A stretch of DNA of 64,000 bases, from positions 44,941,227 to 45,005,226 of the forward strand of contig OU744732.1 in assembly GCA_916613615.1 (NCBI GenBank), read 5' to 3'. Positions 12,701-24,548 of the stretch are shown here, piece by piece; position 1 is the first letter of the stretch; each line of letters starts with the position of its first letter. Below the pieces are notes generated by a model. It had not been told where the DNA came from, searched no databases, and saw only the letters and a program-made list of their open reading frames with translations. The stretch comes from Steromphala cineraria. Taxonomy: Eukaryota; Mollusca; Gastropoda; Trochida; Trochidae. The position numbers and the translations under genes are program-made.

Positions 12701-15188
12701 GGACACTAATATATTCTGTTTTCATTCAAGAATAAGTCTTAAGGAAGAACTCATTTCGTTTTTATTGATTAATCAAACTGTCATTTCATTATTAAACATT
12801 TTGAGTCTTTTACGACTGATCACGGAGAGTATTATTTAGATAATGACAATGAATGTAAATTATCTGAAAATAAATTTGCTCTTTGTTCATGTTATTATCT
12901 CTTGTCATTAACCTCTTAAAGATTTTGATTTCAATTATGTTAAGTCACGAAAAAACATTAATTTTATGTCAAATCCTTAATAATAGATACGTGTGTGAAT
13001 TAACCAAGGAAGGTTGTTTTTTTCTTCGAAGCTTTATGCAACAACCTTGCAACTTGATGCATTTTTCAAAAGCTGCAAAACAACCCCCAATTCCCTTATA
13101 TGATATGATATCATATTCTTATGAACAGTCTTCTTGTACAGAATATACTTCAAGACAACAAGATTATAAAAATATGTCTCGGAATTCAACCACTTACTTC
13201 TAAAACGGTATAATCTTCTTAAAAAATAAATACAGTTACTTAAAATTTGAAGTATAAAATGGATAATAATTAATATGATATAAATTATTATAATTTTTTT
13301 TATTCATTTCTATAATACTTTAATCTAATCATTTTCGAAATTATTTTACACATCAAATGTATTTTAGCAATGTTATTTTGTATCTGTTTAACACTTTAAC
13401 ATCAACATACAGCAACGGCAATATAGATTAACATAGCTACAACCTCTTACTATTATACAAGACAAAATCTCTTACTTAATGACGATTATCTCTCATCTTA
13501 ATCTTTATGATCTGATAGGAGAATAGCCGAATACAAAGAGCTATCGCTCCTATATCTATCTTATACATATACATAAATCTAGATTATCTCATGTAAGTAT
13601 CTTCTTAATCTGTTTTGGTAGCTACCGTTGGTAAATAACAAGTGTCATTCTTACGTTAGACTTTGGCAAGATTTTTGCTTTTTCTACTCCCCCCTTGGAC
13701 ATAAACGACGAAAATATTTAAAATATGATACTAAATATAAATGTCATATCAATGTGTTGTGGTAATTTAGCTTTTGATGCAAACAAGAGCATTAAATTGT
13801 TACCTGATAATAGATTTTGCAACCTAACACTATTTAATTAATTTTACTGCGAATTGTACTTATATGATAAAACGAAATAAACTTAGAATAAGTATTAAAT
13901 GGAAAACTGAGCCTTTAAACAGTTGATATAATTCCACCAGTTTAGATTTAAAAAATTGTATTCTTCAAATAAATACCAACATTAACATATAAGAAATAAT
14001 TTGCACATTTGATAACATTCGCGTTTGTAAAAAAAAGTTTAACTGTTAATTCACTTCACTATAATAATTTCTAAAGTACGAACTTTTGAATTTTAAAATT
14101 CTATTAAATACCACACATAATTAGTTTTATTATTTATTTCGAACGTTGATTGGTAATAGTATACATAAAAAAAATTTACCTATTAAAACAAACTAAAATT
14201 AAGTCTAAGACAGGTTTGAAATATTTACCGTGCGTTAACTTATTTCATTTTATTTCTTTAGGGGTTTGATGTGTATTCAGTCCATATAGACTTGCTGAAT
14301 TAGGACCTAGACTGTATTTATGGCTCCTATTAATACACAGTCATGAAGCAGGGCTATATACATATACATAGATATATCCTGAAATCTATTGTAACCGTAA
14401 GCTACTTTAGATATTTGACTTCTGTTAATGAGGCTGAAAAGAGCCTTCTCTTTTTTATATGTCATTTGAAGAAAACTTTGAAAAGTATTTCGAATTTTGT
14501 TAAAGTGTGATTCCTGCACATGAACCACATGTTGTCACCGTGATAATATGGAGACGTAATAAGAGTGGGTACATTTTATGAAAATGAAAACAAACAACAG
14601 TAATGCCATAAATCCATGATTATAAGCATTTTTCACTTCGAACATTTTGCTGAAGGGGTTCCTTTGATGAGAATTTAAAGCTTTATTATCAAACAAAATC
14701 ATCTTTTTATAATCATTCTCGAATATAACACTTCCCACGTATTGTCAATTTGAATATCAAATTGATTACAATTTAAAAATATTTTGTTATGAAAGAGTTG
14801 AAAGTCGTAACATAATATAGAAAGTTTAAAAAAAATACAATGAAACAAAACCAGATTACACCTTCTGATTTTATATAAAACAAATATAACTGATCAGAAA
14901 ATTATTATAAAAATCCCCTACAATTTATGTTGGCCGCATTTAAAAGCCATATTAACACTGGTTACAGTCCTAGGACAATGCAGTGACGTAATGGACTTAC
15001 GAATAAGTACTAGGATTGTCACGATGACAATAGATCCCTCCCACCGACCCTCTGACATTGTAGCCACCAATCATGAAGTGTTTGTTAACCGTGTTTGTCG
15101 AATTACAAACATATGTTCCTTCATCCTTAGTGTAACCATTGACATTGGCAATAGTCCGAGATAGTTGTGCTCTCTTGACTGGATAAAA
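12701..15188. other. AT-rich intergenic stretch, no supported feature
   Basis: I find no convincing exon, RNA gene or repeat here. The longest open frame (12883-13203, plus strand) has no recognisable domain and the base composition of its surroundings. Confidence 0.6.
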
Positions 15189-15806
15189 GCAAATGGACCT
15201 GTAATGACGATGTGAAGATGAAGAAATTTTCTCTCTTCAAATGGACTTGTTATTGCACTGTACCTGTAATTACTGTGTGAAATGGAAGAAATGCGTAAAG
15301 AACTTCACATTTAATTTTCATCTCTCTTCACTGTATATAAAAGCAAATGGACCTGTCATCGTATTGTACCTGTAATGACTGTTTGGAAGGGGAAGACATT
15401 TCGAAAGAAGTTCTTTTTTCTTTTTTTCTCTCTTCACTGTATATAAAAGCAAACGGACCTGTTTTCGTACCTGTAATGACTGTTTGGAAGGGTAATGATT
15501 TGGGAAGAATTTCACATTTCTTGTTTCTCTCTTGACTTTGTTATAACCAAATGAACTTCTTATCGTACTGTACTTGTAATGACTTTGTGAAGAGGAGGAA
15601 ATGTGGAAATAACTTCTTTTTTTTTCTTTTCTTTTCACTCTTCACTGTATAATGGACCTGTTATCATACTGTACCTGTACTGACTGCGTGAAAGAGGAAA
15701 CGATTTGGAAAGAAACTATCATTTCATTGTTTTCTCTCTTCACTAAATATATACAAGCAAATGGACCTGTTATCGTACTCGACCTATATTGACTGCGTGG
15801 AAGAGG
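15189..15806 (+). repeat. Diverged tandem array, ~100-bp unit, about 6-7 copies
   Basis: Units begin near 15189, 15239 (partial), 15343, 15450, 15547, 15651 and 15757 with variants of GCAAATGGACCTGT. They continue through TACCTGTAATGACTG and a pyrimidine run, and close with CTCTCTTCACTGTATATA. Copies differ by substitutions and short indels. Open frames crossing the array on the minus strand are by-products of the repeat. Confidence 0.85.
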
Positions 15807-18800
15807 TTCTTAAATCCCATTTTATTCAATCAGATAGACATGGAACATGTCTTGTATCTGTTATGTTAGGCATGAGTAAATAATGACACTTGTGAAGCGC
15901 AAAACTCCAGGCACCTTATGTCTGCTCATAAGACAACATGGTGTAACCATTAGTGATACTTGTTTTAACTGGTTGATTTAGAGATTTTAACATTTAAAGA
16001 GAACTTTTGACGATGACCATACATGCCCTGACTTCAGTGGGTGATTCTTTCCATATTACGGTAGTGATATAGGGGTTTATTATATTTGTATTGAAATAAA
16101 AAATATACAAATGTATTTAAATTTATATGAATGAATTTATAAATTAATGTTTGCAAATTGATATGAATGAATTCATAAATTAATGTTTTGCAAATTCATG
16201 TGTTCTTATAGCATCTTTTTGAATTGCACTTAGTAATTATTATAAAACAAAATTGTAAATTGAATATGTACAATTCCGAGGATATGTTCGTACAGTTGAT
16301 TGGTTTTGTTCTAGTACATCAAACCAATCAAAAATATCCTTACAGTTGACTATCAACCAAACTTGTTCTTCTTCAAGAACTTGAACAATTGAGTTTTGAC
16401 ATGTATATCATAAATCTATTATGTACAACTCATATACCGTATTTTTGCACCACTGAACAAGGGACGCAAACTACAATGTTCCTAAATTGCAATAAATATC
16501 AGAAACTAAGATCAGAATATTATTACACTTCATATGTATTTTATTATGAATCATTTTCACCCTCTTGTTATTTGGTCTACCATTACCTTATATGAAGAAA
16601 TGAAAAAATTAAATGAAAAAAAAAAAACCCAAACCAAAATGAGTTTTATGCTAAAGAAAAATGAAATTGAAAAACTTGTACAATAGACCGTCTACTTTAA
16701 TTTCTTGTTCAAATTTGGATATTCCCCCAATTTTACTTTCAAACATTTTCTATTAAGTTAACTGAGAATGGTTTTCTTCATGACAATACTAAAACGGGAG
16801 GTAAAATTTCCAATAACGGATTCGAACTAGACTTGATAAAGGCACTTGCTTTTACACACTCATTAATATAGCACATTGAACCAATTGTGTTTTGACAAAC
16901 TATAAATCAATAATTGATATAATAATTATCGATTAACTGTCAATTAATCAATCAATAAATCACGACAATGATTTCCATCAATAGTTTTAGTTTCAACGTA
17001 TGCTAAACGACAATCATTACTTAACCATCATTAGTGATGGATACTGTTTAATTATGACAATTATCAGAGGTTCAGAGTGTAAATCATTTAATTTCTCATA
17101 AATAAAATCAACACTTTTGTTTACCGGTAATCGTATTGGTATTCGATCTCTTCGCACATACTAGAGTGCTTTTCTAATGGTATTACGATAGCTTAATTTT
17201 GTGGACAAACATCATCGATTTATTGAAAGGGTTTATTTGTGAGATTTTGGACATCTTTTTTTGTACATCCATTGTCTTCGTTTACCATAAGAATAGTGTC
17301 TATAGAATAACGTGCTATGGAATTATTCACGCTATAGATGTCTTGATATAATTAAGATTGTATCTTAAAGGATTCTTCAACTGGAAAATTCTTATGGGTA
17401 CAATATTGTCATCGAATGTTAATAGAGAAATAGTCCTTTAAAAATAGTACGTGGAAAAGGAATCACGATATATAACTTTCATTTTTAACATGTCACTATC
17501 ATTATGGATTTTATTTGAAGAACTTCGAAATCTAAACCATAATTTCATATTGTATTATTATGTGTTTAACCTCTCGGCTTTGTATGGTCGAGCTAAGAAC
17601 TTGTTTATCAATATTCAATGTGTATCAGTTTCATTTTAATATAAATACACTGGTCATTTCGTTATTATGAAATACAACTTTTAGTTTTGCAGATGAAGAA
17701 TGTCTTGGAATTGTTTCCCTGCTGTCTCACTTGATGCTCGAGTTTGCGCAATTGATAATGCCTTATTTAGCACAATATATATTCTTTGTCTAAATAAATG
17801 AGCAACATCAATGCTAGATAATGAAAAATTTTCATGCATGTTTTTGTAAAATATGAAGCAAAAAAAAACGTTTGTAAAAGGTTTCATTTACAAAGGATTA
17901 GACATTTTTGAAACGTGTGCAAAGAATGTTTATGATAAAAAGTTGATGCAAGTTTGTTAGCAATCTGCTTATCTTATCTAATCTAAGTTGCTCCAATACG
18001 TTTCTGTAACGTTGTAAGGAAACGTTTATACGTTGTATAAATGTTCTCGAAACGTTCTGGAAACGTTTTACTTTTTCTGTTTTGCCTACAAATTTGACAT
18101 TATGAAAACCACACAAATCAGGTTTTAAAGTTTTTAATGTACGTTGTGATCTACAAATAGAGATAGGCTCAGTCTGTTCATTTTTATTTTCCATTGGACC
18201 GTTCTGAAGATTGCCACTATACAACTGACTTCATTCCACAATTAGATTTTCACACTAATGAGGGGAAGAATCAATGATTGAAAAGTACATACTTTCATTA
18301 TTTGAGCAGTATCTTATCAACTTTGAAAGCGAGTTGATCGTCGTATGATATAAGCGGCTATATGAAATAAAATATCGAAACATATTTTATTAGTAACATA
18401 AAGACATATTTCTTCATAATATGTAAAACAAATATTTCGACATTTTGTCATGAAACCTTACAACTTGAGTAATAATTTACACAAACTTCTTTATGTTTGC
18501 AAGATAAAAAAATATCCCATGTTAAATACAAGAAAAAAAGTTCTTATCAAAAACTTCGTTCATTATGAGTTTCTTTTGTTTCTCGTTTGACACGATTGCA
18601 TGATTTAATTGATAAATATTTGGATGCCTTAAACACGGCTTAAAGTGCAGATTTGTTTGGTAAAGGTGAAATCGAACACGTCATATTGAAAGCGACACCT
18701 ATGAAATTAGCACGCTTTGGTCGGTTCAATATGAGATAGCTTTCTGGCCATCATAACGTAAAATCATATCGATATTTTTCTAATCTTTCCGCCCTATCCA

Positions 18801-18820
18801 TCAAACGTAATATTTTGACA
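15807..18820. other. AT-rich intergenic stretch with one short tandem duplication
   Basis: Apart from a 36-bp unit present twice at 16125-16197 and a small hairpin near 16296-16335 (TTGATTGGTTT with its inverted copy), I see no gene or mobile element. Open frames of about 100 codons at 17898-18224 have no recognisable features. Confidence 0.5.
16125..16197 (+). repeat. 36-bp unit tandemly duplicated
   Basis: Two adjacent copies start with ATATGAATGAATT at 16125 and 16161, and differ by one substitution and one inserted T. Confidence 0.8.
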
Positions 18821-18832
18821 TGCGCATGCGCA
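18821..18832. promoter_or_regulatory. Perfect NRF1-like palindrome TGCGCATGCGCA
   Basis: This is a 12-base perfect palindrome matching the strongest form of the NRF1 site. It sits beside the unusual GC-richer block at 18900-19230. No transcript start can be tied to it. Confidence 0.35.
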
Positions 18833-18918
18833 TTAGACCATAAAACGTGAAGACACCTAACGCATTTTCAATTACAGTGCGGAAAAATCTCCCTAAAGTC
18901 AATATGCATTGTAAGGTA

Positions 18919-19227
18919 TCACTTCCGGTCAGAAAAGCCTCGTTCTGGGGAATATTTTACTATAATCCGGACAAATTCGCTAATGACAAGAGCATGTTGG
19001 TCCAGCCTGGATGATTGATCCGAACCTGATCGATCCGTTGTCTTATCGCGGCTCTTTGACAGCGGCCACTTGAGAGATCCTGAAGCGTTCCCACGGACAC
19101 TGTCCACTCCGATGTCCACTTCACTGGTCAAACTCAGGAATATCGCATGTCCAGTGTGATGTCCATTGTCCGGAGGAGTCAAAGACGTAAAGTGACTCAC
19201 CGTGCTCCGAACAGTCGTTAGATTCAT
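18919..19227 (-). other. GC-richer block with GGACA/TGTCC cluster and a possible short exon
   Basis: Six TGTCC/GGACA pentamers and one GGTCA fall within about 110 bases (19090-19190). On the minus strand an ATG at 19227 opens nine codons followed by ACG/GTGAGT, a good donor, so a tiny first coding exon is conceivable. The frame also stays open for 102 codons without recognisable domains. Either reading is weak. The motif cluster is the firmer observation and resembles clusters at 35.1-35.6 and 43-54 kb. Confidence 0.2.
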
Positions 19228-19440
19228 GTGATTGCATTTCCATTATATTTTAAAGAAGTTTTTTCAATCATTTGCATTATCCCGATTTCATGAAAATGAC
19301 ATAAAAAACATAAATAAGTCACACACCACTTTGAAGTATAGTAATATGTTGACCTCTAATCGTACCATATAAATTATGGCAATTTTTTTTCAATGGTTAA
19401 ATTTATTATATCATTTTATCATCCAAAAGTGGCTACCACA

Positions 19441-19505
19441 GTAGATATCGCTTTTCTGAGATCAAGCGATATCTACAAGCGATATCTACATTGTAGATAT
19501 CGCTA
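19441..19505. repeat. Four alternating copies of GTAGATATCGCTT (cruciform-prone)
   Basis: The 13-mer occurs forward at 19441, inverted at 19465 and 19478, and forward again at 19494. Several mutually exclusive hairpins are possible. Its origin is unknown. Confidence 0.8.
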
Positions 19506-19592
19506 CAATCATATCGTCATAATCCTATTACATCATCAGTTAAATGACATCACAAGGCTTTGGCATCACTTAGAACACAGATGACAATACTA

Positions 19593-19650
19593 TGACGTCA
19601 CAAAGTTAATAGCGTAACAATGCTATGACGTCATAATGCTGATGACGTCA
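19593..19650. promoter_or_regulatory. Three perfect CRE palindromes (TGACGTCA) in 58 bp
   Basis: TGACGTCA occurs at 19593-19600, 19626-19633 and 19643-19650, with degenerate copies of the surrounding ATGCTATGACGTCA phrase, so the cluster may have arisen by local tandem duplication. TGACGTCA is the full-length site for CREB/ATF bZIP proteins. Confidence 0.4.
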
Positions 19651-19753
19651 CAATGCAATGACCTCACTGTTCAAGAAGTCTAATGACAGTTTTGTGTTCA
19701 GATATGTTCATTCTTTTGCTAATAACTGTTGAAAAATGATTTGGATGATAAAT

Positions 19754-19900
19754 AAAATCTCACCCTCGTGTCTTCTGATATCAAATATATCAACACTCGT
19801 TGATTAAAGTAAAAATATCCTCGGCAAGCCTCGGATATTTGTAACTTTAATCAACTCGTGTTGATATATTTGATATCAGAAGACACTTGGGTGAGATTCT
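19754..19900. mobile_element. Long palindromic MITE-like element
   Basis: Two arms of about 65 bases are inverted copies. The left arm contains TCTTCTGATATCAAATATAT and the right arm its complement, and they are separated by a very short centre (CCTCGGCAAGCCTCGG region). There is no coding capacity. Foldback structure with near-identical arms is typical of small non-autonomous DNA transposons. Confidence 0.65.
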
Positions 19901-21616
19901 CTATATATTTGTTGTAGTTTATAAATCTGCATAAAATATAAATGGGATCAATCAAAGTTTTTTAATCATGAACAATGCATTTCTGTAGAGAGACCCCATG
20001 ATATTCATCATGAATAGTACAATTCCCAAATTACCTTTCCAGTTTACCTGCCATCAGAATATAACAAATTAACGAATATATATCCTTTCCAAAAAATAAA
20101 GCAAAATAGTTTCATGAGTGCATGTACATAGTTATGTGACCTGGATTCATTAACACGTTCTCTGTATGTCACTGAATCAAAATTCAACATTTAGTTGTAT
20201 AGAAGCAACATTGACCATTTCAAGCTGAACAGATGTTAAGATATAAACATTCAAGGGTACATTGCTGACGAATAAAGATACGCACCTAAGAGAAAAATGA
20301 TCAGTCGCACCAGTAGAATATAAGAAAGGAGGAAATTAACTCTGCCATTGTGAAAGTGTTGGGTTTATTTGACAATACTAATGAGGAATATTCTACAAAC
20401 AAGAGACAAGATAAACAATTTGACAGATTCAAGGAAGATAATAAACTTCACCTAAAATGTTTGGCTGATATTGATTTTTTTCGATTAATCTGTAAAATAT
20501 CGAAATTTGCACACATGCCCAAATTTTCACAAACCGAATTCGTAACGTACCGTCCGTTATCAGGGTTATTACATCATTCACAAACAACTCGTTTTCGAGT
20601 GTGAGTGAAATTGACATAATGCGCTCGGGATTCCCTTGATGACAACAATTTCGTGCTTCACGTGCCACGTGATTCGGTGACGTAACTCTAGACAGAAGCA
20701 CACAATACGGTCACCCGGTTAAACTAATATTTTCCTACGCACTTATCTTCTGTTAAGACTCTCTCAATATGTCATCTATTAAGGTGTATCAATTCTGATA
20801 TTGTTGTAACGTTCCGTGGATATTCAAGACAGTACAAGGAACCTAGGTTGTTTCTGTATTTCGTATATATAAATAGGTATTCTATACCAAATTACTTTAA
20901 TTAAAACAGAAAACTTTGTGATAAAATGAGCTTGTGTATTTGGGATGAAAATAAAATGCAGGCTTATCGTAATGTTGTTTATGTAACTGCATGCACGAAC
21001 CCCCAATTTTGAATATTTTATTGCTCAGTTTAATTGTGCTTTTCAACATCCCATACAGCATACAATTTATGACGTCACATACTAAGTGACGTCGGCGTGG
21101 TTCAAGTCGTTTTTTCTTATCGATGGTATTTAAACTTTAATGTAGTACATTAAAGGAAACATTGCAAAAGTTTAAAAATATTAATCACTGTTACATGACG
21201 TCAAACACTGTTCAGTTATATCTAATCGTATTTCAATTCTACCGTCCATGATAAAAGGTTACTGGTTACTCTGCTCATATTATGGGATACACATTAGATG
21301 CTACAGACTCATACGTTTGGCAGATTTACGAAAGGATAAATAGAAAGAAATAGCATTTCTTCTTCAAGATAAGTTTGTAAACTCATAAGAATATTAATTA
21401 CGACTTTCCTAGGTTTTTCCCTTCCTTTTTACCTGTTGTACATCAAAGAGGATCCTTAACAATGTTCTTATTTAAAAAAGAATTAAAAGCACCACCGAAT
21501 TTGTTCTTACGCCTTCACACCTTTATATAAACAAATGGTTTGGAAGACCATTAAGAATAAAGTTAAGGAATTTCGAAATCCTTAAAAAAATGGCAGGTGA
21601 CAACTCTTAACATAAG
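19901..21616. other. Intergenic stretch, no supported gene
   Basis: Only scattered short motifs are seen, including further CRE-type sites near 21070 and 21193. Overlapping open frames on both strands at 20350-20701 lack any recognisable feature. Confidence 0.5.
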
Positions 21617-21885
21617 TTCATTGTATAGCACAGTGGTGTTGTGGCTAGCATGCTGGTCTCTCAAGCCAAAGGCTTGGGTTCAAACCCCTATGGAGGCAAT
21701 AATCAAGGTCGAGGCACTTCATCCACACTGCACTCAGTGTACCCAGCTGAACCTGAAAACGGGGAAATGGAGGCTATACGCTGAATAGCGACATCGAAAG
21801 TACTATTCCTTCAGGGTAATTATAGAATATGTCCGCTTTGAGCATGCTTAGAAATGCGCATTATAAATTGACTGTTATCATTAAA
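21617..21885 (+). mobile_element. tRNA-derived SINE
   Basis: The 5' part resembles a tRNA gene: an A-box-like TGGCTAGCATGCTGG and, about 35 bases on, a B-box GGTTCAAACCC. A central domain (GGCACTTCATCCACACTGCA ... CCCAGCTG) follows, then a tail with CGCTTTGAGCATG...GCGCATTATAAAT. The central domain and tail recur in the element at 39350-39600, which supports a shared family. RNA polymerase III transcription would run on the plus strand. The copy is diverged and its ends are approximate. Confidence 0.7.
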
Positions 21886-24189
21886 TGGACTATTTAACAT
21901 CAAGTTGAATAATGAAATGATTATTCATGACAAAAACTTTTTAAAATGCTTATTGGTCTTAAGTGACTGTTGATAATGTACAAATATGTATATATACAAT
22001 GTTTGTTGTCAGTTAATAAATCATTTCTTCCAAAATCCAATCAACATCACACAAACCAATATGCCTAACAACATCTATCATCAAATATATTTTAAGTGTT
22101 ATTTGTAAGCAATACTTCATAAATTAAAGAAAAGGTAATAAGTAGCATCCAAAAATCAATTTTCCAACCGATCAGCTCGTAAATCTTGAAGAGGGTATCA
22201 TGAATAGTCCAGTGAAGCACCCATACCCGATTTAATATCACGATTACCGTTATAAATTAAACATCTTGTTTCCTTATATTTGGTTTCCTTTGATTAATAC
22301 CCTTCCCTTTTGTCTCGTAAAAATAATATGCCGTCGAATGACAATAGAAAGTGACAAGATTGCTTGTAAAGTCCCGCTTTTATTATAACACCATCACTCC
22401 CTCTATCTGAGTTTTGATACGAGATACAAGCTTTTTGTCGTAACCAGACAACGCAGTTTTCCCATGCCAAGACTATCCAATTGATAAATATTCATTATCG
22501 ATAATACCTAATATCTTTGAGCTTTATCAGACAGTTTGCTTTCTAAAAAAGGCTTGTGTGAAACTATTCCGGATATGTATTTATTATGAATAATGGTTTC
22601 CGGTGTGCGAGACGCATTGTGGGTAATAAAAGGACTCTACGGATGGGCAGGATCATAGATAAAGTATCTGGGTGACTATCATAGATAGATAGCGAAGAAT
22701 TTCAGGGAAGAGTTCTTTAGGGAGTGGTAACTTTTACATTTTTCTCAGAAGTTTGTTTTAAAACGTCATAACATATTTAAACACACACCATTAAAGTATT
22801 CACGGACACAGAAACAAAATGTTTTTTGACGTTTATTTCTTTATTCTCGATGATTATATGCAATCATCCTACTGATGTGTATTACCTAAATTCCCCCGAC
22901 AAGGCCTTGTAAATAATTCAAATGAAACGCATTACTATTGTCGCTTTACAGGTATAAATGACAAAACTTTGCATATTTGCAACACATTATTGAGATAACA
23001 GTTAATTTACATAATAAACCCTGTACCAGAAACATATTTGGCGACTATAAAATTATATCAAGGTATAAAAATGAGACCTACCGGTAATATTTTACGGTAG
23101 ATTTTATATAAACTGTTTGAAAGAAAAGTTGCGAAAACGAGTGATCAAAAAAGCATTATATTTCCGTGAGTACTATAGGATGTTTGAGTGCCATTCTTTA
23201 CTTGTAGATAGTAAAAGACAACAGAGTTTAGCTAAACGTCTCCTTCTTTTTTATCTTTCTTTTGCGTTTTGGGTATCATTAAATTCCCAGTAATAGTAAT
23301 AGGGACTGTCGCGAAACCATGAAGTTTTGGAGTGAACTTGAACTTTGGATTAATAAATACTTCCCGCAGAAGATAAATTTCTCTAAATACTTGATTTGGT
23401 TCGTTACACTACATAAAAATGTGTTAATGACCCAAATCATTATCTCCGCCAAAAATATATATCCACTAATGTAATATTAAAAAGATGATTCCAAAATTAG
23501 ATCATTACAAAAAACAATTAAAACAGATATTTCTGGTTGAAAGATTTAATTTCACAAGAAATAATGAAACTGAAAAATTACAAAATAAATGGTGACGGTT
23601 CATCCCATTATTCAACAACCATCTAAGATTTCTGTACTTTTATATATTGCTTAATCTATGTCACATCTTGTTTTGATGTCAATATGCAAATATATATGGC
23701 TGTGTAACCATCTGGAATCAATAAAAAAATCCCAGTAAAAGAATGGATGACTGATGAATTTATTACATCTTAATTGGTATTACAAGATTACAAATATCTA
23801 AGATGTATTATACATGCACAAAATATATCTACACAAGGCATTTGGAGCAAAACAGTACACCACAAACTCTTAACAATACTGATAGTTCGGCAACATTTCT
23901 TCAGAGGAACAATTCAAATACAAAGTTCAACATGTGCACAACAAGCAGTGCTAAGACATCGTCTTCGCCTAACAGTCCACTATATATATAGGCATGCATG
24001 TCTCTCAAGTATGTAGAGAAGTTGAATTCAATAAACATTTCATTTTGTCAATCTCACAATCTATACCCTTTGGTGCTGTTTTCAGAACTTTATTTTCAAC
24101 TGTTTAATGGTATCCTATGCCAGATGCAATGAAGGCAGGCATTTGATATCTTTATGACATGATCGTGATGATACGAAATGTACCTAAGC
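21886..24189. other. Intergenic stretch, possible noncoding element at 22180-22720
   Basis: No gene is supported. The part from about 22180 to 22720 has higher complexity and SOX-like (GACAATAG) and GATA-like sites, but no test of conservation is possible here. Two overlapping open frames at 23774-24016 have no features. Confidence 0.4.
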
Positions 24190-24548
24190 TTAAAGGGGCA
24201 GTAGCACGTTTTTTTATGGGGAATATAAGGTGATGTCAGGAAAATGAAAATTAATGGTTTCAATTGAAAGACAATGTATCTTAACTAAATGGAGCAGTAA
24301 TAATTACAATATATAACGTAAAGTTTAGCTATGCGATTCCTTTTTCAAAATGGATTATAGGTGTTCACACAAAATGGCCGCCATGGATATTATGTGAATC
24401 TTCATACTTTGTCCTCTGACTGTGGATGATTGGCTTGTGAAGTGAGATTTTTGCCACTGTCAAAATAATAAATTTTCCATTTACTCACAATTATCAGTGA
24501 AAATTTTAAAATAAAAAAGTATCAACAAACGTGCTACTGCCCCTTTAA
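24190..24548 (+). mobile_element. MITE family A, full-length copy
   Basis: The ends are exact inverted copies: TTAAAGGGGCAGTAGCACG on the left and its complement on the right, both flanked by TTAA. The interior is non-coding and includes TTCACACAAAATGGCCGCC, a YY1-like phrase. Copies of the same family occur at 38278-38596, 46496-46858, 54333-54692 and, broken, at 41610-41880 and 62039-62232. TTAA at both ends is consistent with piggyBac-type mobilisation, which is an inference. Confidence 0.8.

Noticed and set aside
12883..13203. 106-codon plus-strand ORF
   Set aside because: Composition matches AT-rich background and no domain, splice or promoter context supports it.
15318..15638. 106-codon minus-strand ORF
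   Set aside because: It lies wholly inside the ~100-bp tandem array and follows its periodicity.
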